A program made the translations under genes and the position numbers. This document shows positions 44,538 to 57,409 of a stretch of DNA of 64,000 bases, piece by piece; within the stretch, counting starts at the first letter, position 1; each line of letters opens with the position of its first letter. Origin of the DNA: Cyclina sinensis (taxonomy: Eukaryota; Mollusca; Bivalvia; Venerida; Veneridae). The notes under the pieces were generated by a model. That model did not search any database and had not been told where the DNA came from. It saw only the letters and a list, made by a program, of their open reading frames with translations. Location of the stretch: the NCBI GenBank assembly GCA_012932295.1, contig JAAONU010000098.1, positions 1 to 64,000 of the forward strand, read 5' to 3'.

Positions 44538-47500
44538 TATTTCTATCTTAACACATGTATAGTTAAAAGGGCACAATTATGTGCACTATTTATAGGTATT
44601 TTCATTTCGCACGTGAAATTAAAAACAACAATGTCAATTCAATTTAACAGTTAATAATTTACGTTAAACTATATATTTATTATTTTGTCATAGACGATTA
44701 TCACAGAAAAAAAATTAAATCCATAACAATATTTCAGTTATATTTAAAAAAACATCAGTTTACAATGACAAATAAGAACAACCGAAAGTAATTTACAGTG
44801 ACGTCAGCGAGCGCGCGTTTATATTCAGTGTGATATAACGTATAGGATATATCACGATCAATTCCTTCTTTGTTTATAGCTTGGAATTGCGGAATGTGTT
44901 TGAATAGAAGATTTAAAACCCTTACTATTTTTCCACAGTAATAAGATTGTTCTTCATATATATAAAAAACTTGAGACAATAATCAGTTAACGCGGTATAA
45001 AGACATGATAGTTAACATATTTTGTTTTAATTCATATATATGCTAAAACTGGAACTACTCTTAATAATAGGGTTATGCTTAAAGTTCAGAGAAAATTTAA
45101 AATAATCGCAGCATATGATGACCGGACCAAAACTCTGATAAGCAATTAATGATTTTAAGATAAAACCTTACGACTTCGTCTTCGAAAGACAGAGTTGCAA
45201 GAAGCAGGCGTGTTGTTCAAAAGTAAAACACATTTAGAGGTAAAAATAGTAATCATTAACTTAAATTTAACTTGTGATTTCGAATTATCTATGAACAGTC
45301 GTTTGTCTGTAAGTAAAGACAGAGAGATAGAGTGGTATATTGTTTAAAGCTATACCCACCGTCAAAATATACCACCCTATTATAATAATAGCCATATAGT
45401 GAAAAATAGGCATTTATAATAGCCACATAGTGAAAAATGGGCATTTTTCTGAAGTGCTGTTTGATGGGCAAAACATGTTTGTTATGAACTGTAGGGGGTC
45501 AGAGCATGTGTACAAGATTCATTTTGGGACAAGAACCGCTCTACTGCACCCAAGTGTCTGTGTACATATCCAGGAGAGATGTGTTTTCGATAGTTTAAGA
45601 TTCTATGTCATTTTTTTTTTCTCAAAAAATTAAAAAGAATCTTCTCTGTCTTGTTGATAATATATAAAACAGCATTGTTTTCGAGTAAATCTGTCACAGG
45701 AAATGGTAAAATTTCAAATATTTTTCGGGCTGTATCTACCTACTTTTGTTTTTACGGAATCCTGACAACTTTCTCTTTAAAAATAGAGATACCAGTGACA
45801 TTTATAATAATCTCATGGAGACATGCGTTCTGTTTCGTTTAACAAATAACGCCAAACTACAAAAAAAGAGGAAAATCTGTAAGATATATGAATTTCTTGA
45901 GTTTTTAATACGCATTCGGGGATGAAAACCTTTGAAAAATTGCACACCAAAATTTATTAACAAAAGTCGGCCATAATGGATTATTACTGGTGTGCATTTG
46001 TTTGTCACATTTCGTGATCCGGTAGGTGCTTTTTACTGACTACATACACAGAAATGACACTTATTATCAACTGTAAAATTAAGTGCATATGGGCATTTTA
46101 CTTTTTTGGGGGGTCATTTACTTTTTGCTTTGTTAAATGAGCATTGCTTATACTTTGCTTTTATCACTAGTAATTTAGTGGCACATTTATATATTTGTAG
46201 ACATTGTAGTCCATAACAAGTTTCAAACCTGCTTAAGGGTTTCAGCATCAAGCCATTTAAAGGATCCAATTAAGTCATAGATTTCTTAGCTGCTAGAGTT
46301 CAGTCTTAACCAAATAAAGAAATTCATTCTTACACATTTTATTTAATAAAACAAAAAAAAAAGCTTCAAATTCAACTGACTTTTGGCAGTAATAAGTTGA
46401 AATTGAAGTTATTACCAAGATTGATTAGCAGTAAATTTGAATGAAAGAAATGATTAAATGGTCATTTCATTTTGACATCTGAATAATATCTTAAGTGCAT
46501 TTTTCTACATATAATTTGGTTGAAAGTTATCCACAATATAAACAAGAGAAGAGAACTCCAGTGCTAGCATTCAACTTTCTTATATGTTTATTTTGTTAGA
46601 TTTGCCAGCCTAAATGTTTGTTTTTTGTCATTTGTTGTTTTGTTTTTTTGTCGTTGTTTTGTGACAGCGTAATGTTACTTCAAAACTCACAATATTTAAA
46701 GTTATTAAAGAGTGAGCTATTCTTGTATTTCATTCTAGTGTCAAACTATATGAAATATTATTTGCATTTGCAGTGATGAAATCAGTATTGATGCAGATGA
46801 CACAAAACTTATTTCAACAAGAGTTATCTAGATGCTGGTGAAGCTAAAAGAAGTAAAGGCGACCATTCCTGAATATTGCAGGGTTTCAGTGTATCCATAC
46901 TGCACAAAAGAAGGTACATAAATTATTCTAAGCTTTTTGTTCTACAAGCAAATAAAGTTTATCCTGAAATCCTAAGAAAATCTAATTGTTTGAATTTTAA
47001 AGAAGTATCAAATGGGGGACAGTGTGATGTGTGCTATCATTTGTTACTGTATAAACTTTAATAACTTTTTTTTCCAAAGCAAAATGTACAATAAAGAAGG
47101 TACTTGCAGTGTCAACCTTGATCTTGAAACATTTAATACAGGCATGTGTCAGGTCAAACATAGTCATACCAGTGTCATTTCATGTTGAAATATAGATGAA
47201 CTGATTGTAACATAGCTAACTGAGATAGTTATTTAACAACATAAATTTGATATTTTTTTCCACTGTAACTTAGTCATTGGACTACATAATAACACAGGCA
47301 CAAGGACCAAATCTTTTTGCAACTGTTACTTCCTTTTCAGCACAGTAAACACTGATGCTAAACATGTCACTGTAATGATATTAGAAAGTAAATATACAAA
47401 ATGTAAACTTTCTTAAAATATTTTTCTTTTCAGTTTTATTATTTCACAAAACAAAAATAAGGCGGGATTCTTAGAAATATTCAAACATGTGTACACAGCT

Positions 47501-47750
47501 AGAAACAGTTAAAACTAAAAGTTGGATAGTGGTGGCAGAGATCATAGGAAACATCATTTTTAGATAGTGCACATGCACATTTCAAATGTGTTGGTTACTT
47601 GATTGCTTGTAAATTCTAACTTTTATTATAACAGATAAAAGTCTAAGGCTAATGTATTATGTATCTTAATGACTAAAGATAATTATGTCTAATTAAGTTT
47701 GTGCTATTTATAGAAATATTTGTTCTATGTCCATTATTTCTCTTTTGGTC
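44538..47750. other. Unassigned stretch with weak exon-like segments
   Basis: A 35-bp unit (AATAGCCA.ATAGTGAAAAAT.GGCATTT) is tandemly doubled at 45388-45448. A frame at about 45430-45600 (VLFDGQNMFVMNCRGSEHV) and segments at 46756-46912 (after GCATTTGCAG, and ending TGCACAAAAGAAG before GTACAT) look protein-like but cannot be joined or named. Confidence 0.3.
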
Positions 47751-48111
47751 GAGGTCTAAGGGTTTTGTGGATGGCAAATGTCAACTGTTCAAGAACAAGG
47801 AAGGCACCTCAACTTGCCGCATTGAAGCGATGTTCCAGTGTACTAATGGACATTTGGAAAAGGCTGTTCTTTGTCAGCAGGTGTTAGAAATAGTTGCCTG
47901 CAAATATACAAGGCTTCAGAAAGTTGACGAAGATAAAATCATGTTACTGGTGTCCTTATTACCTGTAACATTTTCTGTTTATGTTACTTCAGACAGCAAG
48001 ATCAAAATGTCACACATGAATAGATTTTTTTGCAAATTAAGGCCCTTTGTGGACTTAAAAAATTGTGTTAAGCATTTGCTTGATGGTTTTTTTGTGCTAT
48101 ATTTCAGTTAA
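47701..48111 (+). CDS. Unrecognised ORF, Cys-containing, possible exon
   Basis: 136 open codons. The middle part (about 47754-47880) is the most protein-like: SKGFVDGKCQLFKNKEG, TSTCRIEAMFQCTNGHLEK and AVLCQQ, with four Cys. It is bounded by a pyrimidine-rich TTTCTCTTTTGGTCGAG and by CAGCAG/GTGTTAG, so a 127-nt exon is possible. Downstream codons to the TAA are less convincing. I do not recognise the family. It could be part of the host gene, a separate gene or a relic of a captured exon. Confidence 0.3.
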   Translation: MLFIEIFVLCPLFLFWSRSKGFVDGKCQLFKNKEGTSTCRIEAMFQCTNGHLEKAVLCQQVLEIVACKYTRLQKVDEDKIMLLVSLLPVTFSVYVTSDSKIKMSHMNRFFCKLRPFVDLKNCVKHLLDGFFVLYFS

Positions 48112-48424
48112 CTGTTTTGTACTTACTTGAAAAGTGAAAGAAATAGTTAGGGACATCAAAAACAGGTTAGACAGCTCCAGACTGATTTTTGTTTTGCAAT
48201 TTGTTTTATTTTTTGACGAGACATCAAACCATCAAGTTAGATAACTGTAGCTGCATTTCGAAATATAGAAAACTATTACCCATTTTAAATAAATGACAAC
48301 TTTGAACAACTTTATGAACAGTCGAACATCCTGTCTTACAGACAGCTTTTGTAAATATTTTGTGTCATTGCTTGTTATATCTTTAAATAATTGCTTTGTA
48401 AATCTTTTGGTTAATTACTTACAG

Positions 48425-48512
48425 GTTAAATCAACATGGTTCTGTTGTTAATCTGCCCTGTCCCTCTGAGGACCTTGAGAACAACTCATTTAATTGTTCA
48501 AACCTACCACAG
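48425..48512 (+). CDS. Candidate 88-nt exon
   Basis: Lies between TTAATTACTTACAG and GTTAGC. Open as LNQHGSVVNLPCPSEDLEN then NSFNCSNLPQ in one phase. Its starting phase does not match the end of the candidate exon at 47754-47880, so a missing exon or a false call is likely. Confidence 0.25.
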
Positions 48513-49019
48513 GTTAGCAATGATCCTGTGACCTAGTAAATTGTTCCCTTAATTAGGCAAAATATTAGAGGTGATATCATGAAAACTGTAATTTTTCTTC
48601 TTTTTATATCCTCAAGGCTTACCTGCCATTAGACGTTTTAGCCATTTGCTAAAAATTGTATAAATTTAGCTACAGAAATTATAATTTTGCTACAGGATAT
48701 CTTGCCTTTGTTTTGCTATTTTAATAAAATCTCATATGAAATCAGAAAATCAAACAAACTTAGCCCAAGTGTTTCAAATGCATAGTACTTGTTTAAATAT
48801 CTGTTATTTTTTTAGTATTTCTGTATGTGATCTTTGTCAAATATCTTTTTATTTTTGAATAAATACAATGCTTTTAGTTTGTGTTTCTTTTCTATATTAT
48901 GAACACCTTGGCGATCTTATCTCCGAATTACTTATGTCAAAACAATTGGTACTGTTATAATCATCATATTTGAGCTTATATTTCGTAGAAATCGGTTGCC
49001 CGTATGACAGGCGACCCCT

Positions 49020-49245
49020 GAAGTGATTAGTTATTTTGTTACGTGGGTAGTGCAAGATACAAAAGCATCCCATTCAGAGACACCCTTGGTTCTTTTTCTT
49101 GCTCAGTGTAGCACTGACACCTGAGACCTCGGTTTAAAGTCTCATACGAAAGACTATTAGTAGTGTTAGTGGAGGAGCGAGAGATCGAACTCAGGACCCC
49201 TGCATTACCAGTCCAGGGCGTTACCACTGGACCACATCCGCTCCC
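49020..49245 (-). mobile_element. tRNA-derived SINE
   Basis: Minus strand: GGGAGCGGATGTGGTCCAGT begins the head, GGTCCAGTGGTAACGC is box A, and GAGTTCGATCTCTCGCTCC is box B plus acceptor end. A body of about 150 bp follows with CCACTAACACTACTAATAG, AACCGAGGTCTC and CACTGAGCAAG. Acceptor GGAGCG/CGCTCC pairing is intact. The related older copy is at 27.0-27.27 kb. Confidence 0.75.
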
Positions 49246-51135
49246 ACTTGGTACTGTGCTCATATTCCCTGCCCAATATAGACTCTGTTTTTTTAGTGAA
49301 TTCCCAATCAAAGTGGACCTAACATGTTTATGTTCCTCTATAGTGACTTTCTGTCTGTCGTTCTTAGTATTGCTTTACTTCTGCCTAACCATGTTAAGAA
49401 GTCCATTAACTTCTAGAAGTGTGTACACAAAGTACAAATTAAGTAAACAAAGTACTGATATACCTGCCTCAAGTCAAAACAGCTAATTCAAAATATTTGC
49501 ATGCAGCTCTGTTCGTCGGTCCGCTGTGATACCTTTGTATCAATGTTTTTCTTGTTACCATTGTTTCTGCTCCATCATATCGTAAATGCACTACTATTTT
49601 GATAACACGACACAATATCTCATTATAACAACTACCTGTCATGACACCTCGACATTAACAAATAGGAATGTTAAAGTGCAGAAAGACTGCTTCTGCATTG
49701 TTGGCGAGGGTTCATACCGATTCTCTTATATAGTAGGATATCTGAAAAAAATATTTATAGAACAACAATATTCCCTAAAACTGCAATAAGCTTCTTAATT
49801 ATTTTAACTTCTAAGTGTTTTATAGAAAATAAGATTATTCTATATTAAGAAAAAATACATAAAATTACAAGGCACAAGTAAAAACATTGTTCAACATATT
49901 TCAGTTTGTAGATCAAATTGAAGGAGTGATACCATGAGAATGTGAAATGGTCTAGTGGTATTCAATTAAATGTTGAGGGATACTGAGTTTGTATTGTCTG
50001 TATGCCCTTACATCCAGTCTTTACTCGAACCAATGGATGATACTTCATGAAACTCAGAAAATTTCCTTCTGCAATGGCACAGGCACAAAGTTTGTTCTGA
50101 TCAGATCAGTTACACCAGTATTGGGACCCTTAGATTACAGTGTATTTCTTTATACAATATATCTATGTGAGTAATGTCGAATTATATAGTGAAATATACA
50201 GAATCTTCTTTTCTCTGTCTGTCTGTTCTAACATTAAAGTTTGTATGAGTTAGAGTAATGATTATTGACTCAAAAAACAATTTCACATTTGACAACTGCT
50301 TAGCCAAAGAATAAGGTCATAACCCAACTATCATTCTTATTTACAACACTCATCTTTATAACTTGGAGTTGTCGCTTTTGTAAAACCATGTATTTGTATT
50401 AAAAGAAAAAGGTATTTTCAGACTAACGTCCCTAAAGTTAGGAACAGTTTACGGCGGAGGTTAAAAGTCCAAACGAGTTGTTTGTTTAAATATGAAATCT
50501 GAATTACCACACTATAATGTTATGAAATATATTTATGTAATGGGAAAAGTTGGTTGTGAAATCAAATGCGTTCGGTTTATTCTTGTAATGTGCAGAAGAA
50601 AACGAGAGCTCGAGGTCAAGAGATGCAGAAAAAAGGTCATCATGTTTTATACAGAATATTTTTTTTATTAAATATATCCTAGACATCAAATTTAAATAAA
50701 CCCTCTATTAACGACTCGGGGTTTTTCACTTAAGTCTAATATCCTGCAAGAATCTATTTGACTTATATAAGCAACTTAACAAGGATATTGGCTCTAAAAA
50801 TTGTAATTGGTGATTTCTGTTTCTTTAAGGCTGCAATGTTAACTGCATGGTATCTAGATCCCTGTAGTTATCCTCTATGAACTTGGAGTAACTATCGGAA
50901 CTACAATCAACCATGAAATAACAGAAATAAATAAAAAGGAGCAATAAATCTTAAATTTAGAAAGGAAGAGGTAAAGGTCTTGCATATCGCATACTGCGAT
51001 GACTTCTCCATGCATTAGGTTTGATGTTTTACCTCTAAGGGTTGCTGGGTATACATCCGGCAAAAATAAGAATTGGAAATGAAAAAGAAAACGCCTATAA
51101 ATTAGCAATAAAAAATTGACGGTTCATGTTCTTGC

Positions 51136-51170
<35 letters not shown>

Positions 51171-52146
51171 CTCTCTATCTCTCTTCCTTTATGAGATAAA
51201 TCGAAACATAACTTGAAACATATAAAATGGAAAAAATATTCAGATAAATAACAATCTGTTTAGTAAAATCTGTTAAATTGTTGGGATTAAAGTCTTTGTC
51301 ATTTAGGAGTTTTGATAAAAGAACTGAAAATGAAAGGGTGACAGTGACACAGACGAAAGGGGCAGTGAATGTAAACTCATTGGGAGATTAAAATAGTTAA
51401 CCCAGATTAATCATCGAGATTTTTTTTTAATTCTCCAACATGATGTAGCAAAATTTATTTTGAATAACTAACGTCCCTACTCGTAAGTGGTGCATTCGAT
51501 ATCAAGGTTATCTATTTTTCGAGGAACTGAAATAATAGATTCATTGACCATTCAAGTCTCGAATTAAATCAACTAATTTTGTTCGTTTAGTTGTAGTCGA
51601 ATTTATCAATATAGACATTTATTCAACAAAGAGAAGCCAGTCTTGAACTGCTAGAAGATATAAAAGTTACTTACCTTAAGAACTTGTTATACCCACGTAT
51701 AGTGACATCAAAACCTTGAGGCAGTCGAGTTTTTTATCGTGCGAGCACGGACATTTAAGTACGAAGTAAGTATCCGCCGGCTTTCACAACGATGCTCACA
51801 CAGGTATTGTTTTGATGAATATGATAAGAATACACGGTTTTACATGCATGATCATGCCCTTGTTCAAGGTATTTCTTTTCAGACCAACACTCTTGCGCGA
51901 TATTTCAAAGTTGTCATTGGCATTATTCCATATAATCGTTTTATAATATGGCAAACGAGAATAAATATTAAATAAAATGATATAATCAATGCAGTTTCAT
52001 ATCTAATTTCAGACATATTGTACACCTTCTCGTATTTGCACGTTGGGATTTACAGCGACTACTGTGCAAAAGCAGAACCTTTATTTTATACCTAATTCAA
52101 CTTTTCTTAATCTGTTGATATTAACCCTTTTATCATATTTACGTAG
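49246..52146. other. Unassigned, presumably intronic
   Basis: No exon or repeat family was supported apart from the (CT)n run at 51138-51185. Open frames at 49163-49486, 49586-49789, 49989-50174 and 51739-51975 have no motif or splice context. Confidence 0.4.
51138..51185. repeat. (CT)n microsatellite
   Basis: About 15 CT repeats, then interrupted CT-rich sequence. Confidence 0.95.
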
Positions 52147-52221
52147 GTGCTTCTGACACTGGAGGATACTATTCTAAAGCCCATTTTTCTCTGAGTCGTC
52201 GGGATCACCAAATAAAAGCTG
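52147..52221 (+). CDS. 75-nt cassette exon, phase 1-1
   Basis: Preceded by ATCATATTTACGTAG and followed by GTAATG. Only the phase with two leading and one trailing base is open (the others stop at TGA). It reads ASDTGGYYSKAHFSLSRRD then HQIKA. The length is a multiple of three and the phase equals that of the exons at 41.8, 42.3, 60.4 and 62.3 kb. Ser/Arg/His-rich and probably disordered. Host gene unknown. Confidence 0.5.
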
Positions 52222-54145
52222 GTAATGATTTCTATTGTAGTCTTTTAATTATTCAAGATAATTAATAAACTTATTTAAATAAAGAGTAACATTTTTTTTC
52301 TTATTTAACGGTGCTTTTATTTAGTTGATAGACCGTTACTTCTACTTCAATACAAATATTCCTTGACTTACTTTCTTTTCACCATTCCGTTTGAGTCCAG
52401 ACTTACGGAAAGTTCTTGCACCTACATTTGACGCTAGGAATCAACTTTTTGACCAGAAAAAATGTCAAGTTCCTTTTCTTTGCAATGAGCAGTGTTGCTT
52501 ATTTAAGACACACTGATAGTCTAAACGACTCTCCGATAAATTCATGAAGCCAACAAGAAGAAATAAAATATATATCTGATTTCACCCATTTTGTACATTT
52601 TCTGTTTTATGCATTTAGGAGTTTCTAGCAGTTACCATGCGACAACTGGGTAAAGAGTGAACATTTATTTTGTACTGTATATTGCCTTTTTATATTTTGT
52701 GTGCATCTTTGTTTAAAGCCACAACCATAAGTTCATCTGACTTGCTTACTTTCAAAGGATTCATAATATAAATGCCTCTGATTTTGAAAGATATTCTGTC
52801 ATAAAGTAATAAAATAAGAGTCGTTTTAGCCCAAAAACGGGTATTTGTGAAGATTATAATACATATTTGAATCAAGGAATAAAAAGAAGATGTAGCAATA
52901 TTTCATTTAACCTCGACAAGATTGTTAAACATGAAACATGAAACTTGCATGTTTGTTACGATGATTCTTTGGAAGAATTCCGAGCAGGGTCCTCTAGGAT
53001 AAGGACATTAAAGGTTGATTGTTTTGGCTCAGTGTCTAGAAATGTTAAAGGGGCTGTGCTTTAGATGACACAAAAAGAAAGTTTTCTTGTATTATAAATT
53101 TCTTTTAATATTTATGACTAATGTTTAACAACTAACAAACTGACAAAAAATAAGTCAGATAATCACATTATAAATTGATTTTTTTCCTTTCACAGTGCTA
53201 TACCGTAACGCGGCGGTATAACTATATTGTATTACATTCAAAGTAAATAATTATTATTTCACTTGCAGTGATACTCGAGACAGTAAAAGCGTTTGACTTA
53301 TTTTGTAAAAATGAGGGTCCAGAATTCAAATCAGGCTGGAGCGAAAATAAATTTGTTGCTCTATTTTGACTTTTATAATCAGTTTCGAAGTAAAATATCA
53401 TGTTGTTATAATCTCACGGCATCTAGATATTGAATTTAAGTAACAAATATTTCTACATCAAATGTGGAGTACATCCTGATAGTATTTATGGTAAATTTAA
53501 AAAGGGTCATACTGTGTGAAATACCAGGATATTAGCTGGTATGAGTGGACAAAGAAAAAAAAACCTGATAGCCTCATTCTAAACCATGGAACGTGATATA
53601 AACTTTTGCTTTGATTATCATCATTAAGAGATGAAAATACGGATACTAGTTATCAAAACCTATGTCCCTAATTCCAATCGTCGGAATACCGTGTTCCGTT
53701 CTAGATGTAAGAATAGTAAGAATAGTCTTTTAATTTACATATAACGATTTCAGTCATTTTAAAACACGTAATTCAGGCGTTTTGCATGGTTGCATTTTGA
53801 CCGCTGTTGGATTAGTAAAAGTACGTATAGTGTTTAACTTATCTTTTGATTTTTTTAGCTACAAGTAGAAAAGTTCTACACACTAAGAAAAATTGATAAA
53901 CCGTATCTCAGTTTGGTAGTGAGGTTTTGTCTTAGTTGCATGTATTACTTATATATTTGACATTATCAATTAACCAGAATCTTATTAACACGTAGGTAAA
54001 TATCTGGACACTTGTGATATTTTGCAGCATATAATTAACAGCAAGGAAATGAATAGTGTTCAGTATTAGTAATGCAGTAATGTTCAGCTGATTCAGGTCC
54101 ATATTTGGACCAGACAATCTAAAGCATATGTCAAAAGTGAAAGTA
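52222..54145. other. Unassigned, presumably intronic
   Basis: Contains a tRNA-like SINE head at 53265-53345. A segment at 53820-53990 (GTTCTACACAC, TGCATGTATTACTTATA, ATTTGACA) is related to 59340-59460, pointing to an older duplication of this neighbourhood. Confidence 0.4.
53265..53345 (+). mobile_element. tRNA-like SINE head, degenerate
   Basis: CAGTGATACTCGAGACAGTA resembles box A, and GGGTCCAGAATTCAAATCAGG followed by CTGGAGCG resembles box B with the 3' acceptor strand. The body is not clear. Confidence 0.45.
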
Positions 54146-54430
54146 TCACGAACATTTATAACTTAAATATTTGGTATGTAGCATTGTCTATTTAAACATT
54201 ATCATGATTAATCAAAATCATGTATCTCGCGTCCAAATTGGTCTAGTCCTCTGAGTTACTTGATTTTCATTATATTAAATAGGAAACACTTTAGAAATCT
54301 TCTAGTTATAATCTACCAGGCTTAGAGCGTACGTAATTGATAAGTAGCATTGTCTAGAAGATCTGAGCCAAATTTGTTCGAAATCATAACCCGCAGGTAA
54401 AACAAACAGGTCACACATGAACTTTTTAAT
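54146..54430 (+). repeat. Degenerate satellite-like units
   Basis: TTGGTATGTAGCATTGTCTA, CTACCAGGCTTAGAGC and AAATCATAACCCGCAGGTAA belong to the family at 3.3, 11.1, 55.0 and 61.8 kb. Confidence 0.55.
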
Positions 54431-54746
54431 CACATAATTATAGAAAAACATTACAAATTTCATGTCAACAACTTTAAGTCATTAAGACCAGGCATTATCA
54501 AGCCCTTGATGACCTCTTACCACTGTGTTCAAATTATTTGCCAAGCCCATGGGACACATGTTTTATATTGTCTGAGTAATGAAGGAACATTTTTAAAAAA
54601 TCTTGTTCGAAATTATAGCGCATAAAGCATATTTGCTCTGTCAAATTGTGCAGTGAGAATCTACATAATTATTAAGTTGCTCATATCTTAACAAGCACTT
54701 CAAAAACAGACCTCATGACCTTATCTTGACCTACTAACCGATTGTT

Positions 54747-55800
54747 AGTTCACCTGAGCACAAGTGCGCAGGGTGAACTTTTCTGATCGGTCTTTGTCCG
54801 TCGTCCGTCGGTCGTCAACTTTTCATTTAAACGACATCTCCTCTAAAACCAATCGGCTAAATTTAATGAAACTTGCCTGGGATGGTCCTTGCATGAAGCT
54901 CTTCCAAAATTGTTCAAATAAATCAATTCCATGCAGAACTCTGGTTGCTATTGCAACCTAAAGAAAAACTTTAAAAATTTTCTTGTCTGAAACCACAAGG
55001 TCTAGAGCTTAGATATTTGGAATTTAGTAGCCTCTAATGGAACTCTACAAAAAATTTTCCTAGGGTCAAAATTGGCCCCGTCCCAGGGGTCACTTCATTT
55101 TACATAGACTTATATAGGAAATCTTTTAAAAAAAACTTCTTCTCAGAAACCACAATGCCTACAGCTTAGATATTTGGTATGTAGCATTGTCTAGTGAATG
55201 TCTACCATGTTTGTTCAAATTATGTCCCCAGGGTCAAAATGGGCCACGCCCCAGGGTTCTCTTGGTTTACATAGATTTAGGAAAAACATGAAAAATCATT
55301 TTTCTCCACAACTACAAGGACTAGACCTTAAATATTTGGTGTGAAGTATTGTGTAAAGAACCTTTACCAATCTTATTTTTATGTTGGCCCTGGGGTCAAA
55401 ATTGGCCCCGCCCCGGGGGCCCTTAATATGTAAAAAAGGAAATCTTCTTGTCTGAAACCACAAGGCCTGGAATGTTAAAATTTGGCATGAAGCAAGCTTT
55501 ATCAAGCTTTTTTAAACTATTAGATTAGGTTAAAGGTCACGGAGGCTTAAAATAGATTTATCTACTGTACCTCTACCCATGGGTATGGTTTGAAGTCACT
55601 GGTTCAAGGTCAAGGTCACCATAGCTTATAAAAGATATTTCTACTTTCTGTCATAGAGCCTTTATTTATTTACTGATATTTTACATATTTGGTTTATAGG
55701 CACTTATATATTTTCAATCAAAACATGAAATACTGCTTTACAGCAAACCTACAGCCAAAATACTCATGTGAGCGATAGAGGGCCATCATGACCCTCTTGT
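54747..55800 (+). mobile_element. Nonautonomous Helentron/pearl-like element with end hairpins
   Basis: The 5' end is AGTTCACC-TGAGCACAAGTGCGC-AGGGTGAACT, an 8-bp inverted pair (54747-54779), followed by TTTGTCCGTCGTCCGTCGGTCGTC. About three ~180-bp units (AAACCACAAGGCCT.GAGC, TATTTGGTATGTAGC, CAGGGTCAAAATTGGCCCCG) make up the core. The 3' end is a hairpin AGAGGG/CCCTCT with inner CAT/ATG (55777-55797), then TTGTTTTT. This end pair is widespread in bivalve genomes in my experience. Assignment to Helentrons is inference, since there is no Rep/helicase coding sequence here. Confidence 0.65.
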
Positions 55801-56169
55801 TTTTCTTTTAGAAGTCACAGCAAGAAATTTGAATAAGACATTTAATTAGCATTTTCATTTTGATTTGACATTGCCCTTCTCTGATTATGCATAGTCTTTG
55901 TTTTTTAAAAGTATCGCTAGCAAAGTTTACGAGGGGTGATCGAAAATTAATGAGATCGGTTCTACTATTGGAAGAGTATTTTGAGTATAAATCTGAAACA
56001 ACGGCAGCATCCTTTCGAATTTTTATTTCACACATATGACAAATATCAATTTTTTGCATTTAAAAATGAAAAACTCCCGCCGGTTTTACAGAGGTAAATC
56101 ACGTCGGGGCGGGGCAGCCCGATACAGATACACGACGTCAAGTGACTTCATAATGTTTCATCCGGGACG

Positions 56170-57409
56170 TCATTCTTTCTCAAAATATTCGCCCTTACAT
56201 AAGATACATTTATGGTGTCGATCAATCCATTGTGTATACATGTTTTATACCACTGTTTGTCTAGCTCGGAAACAACATTTTGTGCTGCCTGAGAAAGTTC
56301 GTTAAATGAATCGAATCTATAAGCTTTTTAATGCAGATTTAATCACTGGGAAAACACGAAAATCCATAGTGACTAAATCCGGACTGTAAGGCGGGTGTTC
56401 TACCGCTTCAAAGTCCAAAACATCGATCTTGAGTAGTTTCTGCAGTATGAGGCGGTGCATTATCCTGATGAATTATCACTCTTCCGAGCTCGATCTCTGG
56501 CCTTTTACGCACAAGTGCCCTCAGAGGTCTCTACGAAGAACCTGAAAAAGCAGTAGCGGAATGACTGTTTACGCATTTTTAATCAATGAACTATTCTCTT
56601 TTGCATATATTTTTAAGAAAAAATACCTTTATTTACTCTCTGTAATTCTCTTTCTCTAAATTATAATATTGTTTTCATTATTTAAACACTGATAAAAGTG
56701 TTGATTAATATTATTTTTTAAAAGATACCGTTGAATAGTAATCGGCATTCACTGTTTTATGTGTTGGTACAGCATGCTGGAGAATCATTCCATTAATATC
56801 AGCAAAGAATATCAGCTGTTTCCCAGCCGATTTATAAACCCGTGCCTTCTTAGGTGGTGGAGATGCGTCTGTCTTCCACTGTTTTTATTGTTCTTTAGTT
56901 TCAGGGTCATATAAAATCAGCCAGGTTTCATCGGTAGTGACGATCCGCTGAAGAAATGAATCTCCTTCTTTACGATATCGCTCCCAAAAACTTCCTGGAG
57001 GCATTCACACGGCTGATTTTATTGTCATTAGATAATAAACGCGGTATCCACCAAGCACTTACTTTATGCATTTTCAAGTTTTTTTCTAAAACTTTATGAA
57101 CTGTTCCATAACTGTGACCAGTTAAATCACAAATTTCTCTTATCGTCACCCGGCGGTTCGCATAAATGACGTCCTTCATTGATTCGAACAATTTGACGTC
57201 AATAATTGTTTTCCGTCCTCGTCCCGGTTCATCTTCCAGTACTGTCTGTCCGTCTTTAAAGCGTCGGTGCCATCTAAAAAACCAGCGCCCGGGAAACAGA
57301 TGATTTAATGTGTCTTCTGCATCATTTCATACGTCTGTGTTCGTGTGTTGCCCAGTTCTGCTAAGAATTTAATTTCAGCGCGATTTTCTAACGACTTTTT
57401 AGACGTCAT
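56170..57409 (-). pseudogene. mariner transposase, broken, with intron-like interruption
   Basis: ATG at 57409, then SLENRAEIKFLAELG (N-terminal HTH), a stop in the LNHLFPG region, FFRWHRRFKDG, EDEPGRGRKT (GRP-type linker), RRVTIREICDLTGHSYGTVH (second HTH) and LKMHKVSAWWIPRLLS (KVSARWVPR signature). RIVTTDETWL carries the first catalytic Asp (about 56937), IIHQDNAPPHTAETT the second, and PPYSPDLVTMDF the third, which gives the DD34D spacing. It closes with EYFEKE and TGA 56172-56170. At least two internal stops and three frameshifts inactivate it. Between VNADYYST and VLRRDL lies a 187-bp segment with GT...AG borders. Confidence 0.85.
56542..56728 (-). other. Intron-like 187-bp insertion in mariner transposase
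   Basis: On the minus strand the exon ends TCAACG and the insert starts GTATCTTTTAAAAAATA and ends CTACTGCTTTTTCAG, followed by GTTCTTCGTAGAGAC. Removing it joins YYST directly to VLRRDL, the continuous order found in mariner proteins. It is AT-rich and has a pyrimidine tract before the AG, as a spliceosomal intron does. Confidence 0.6.
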
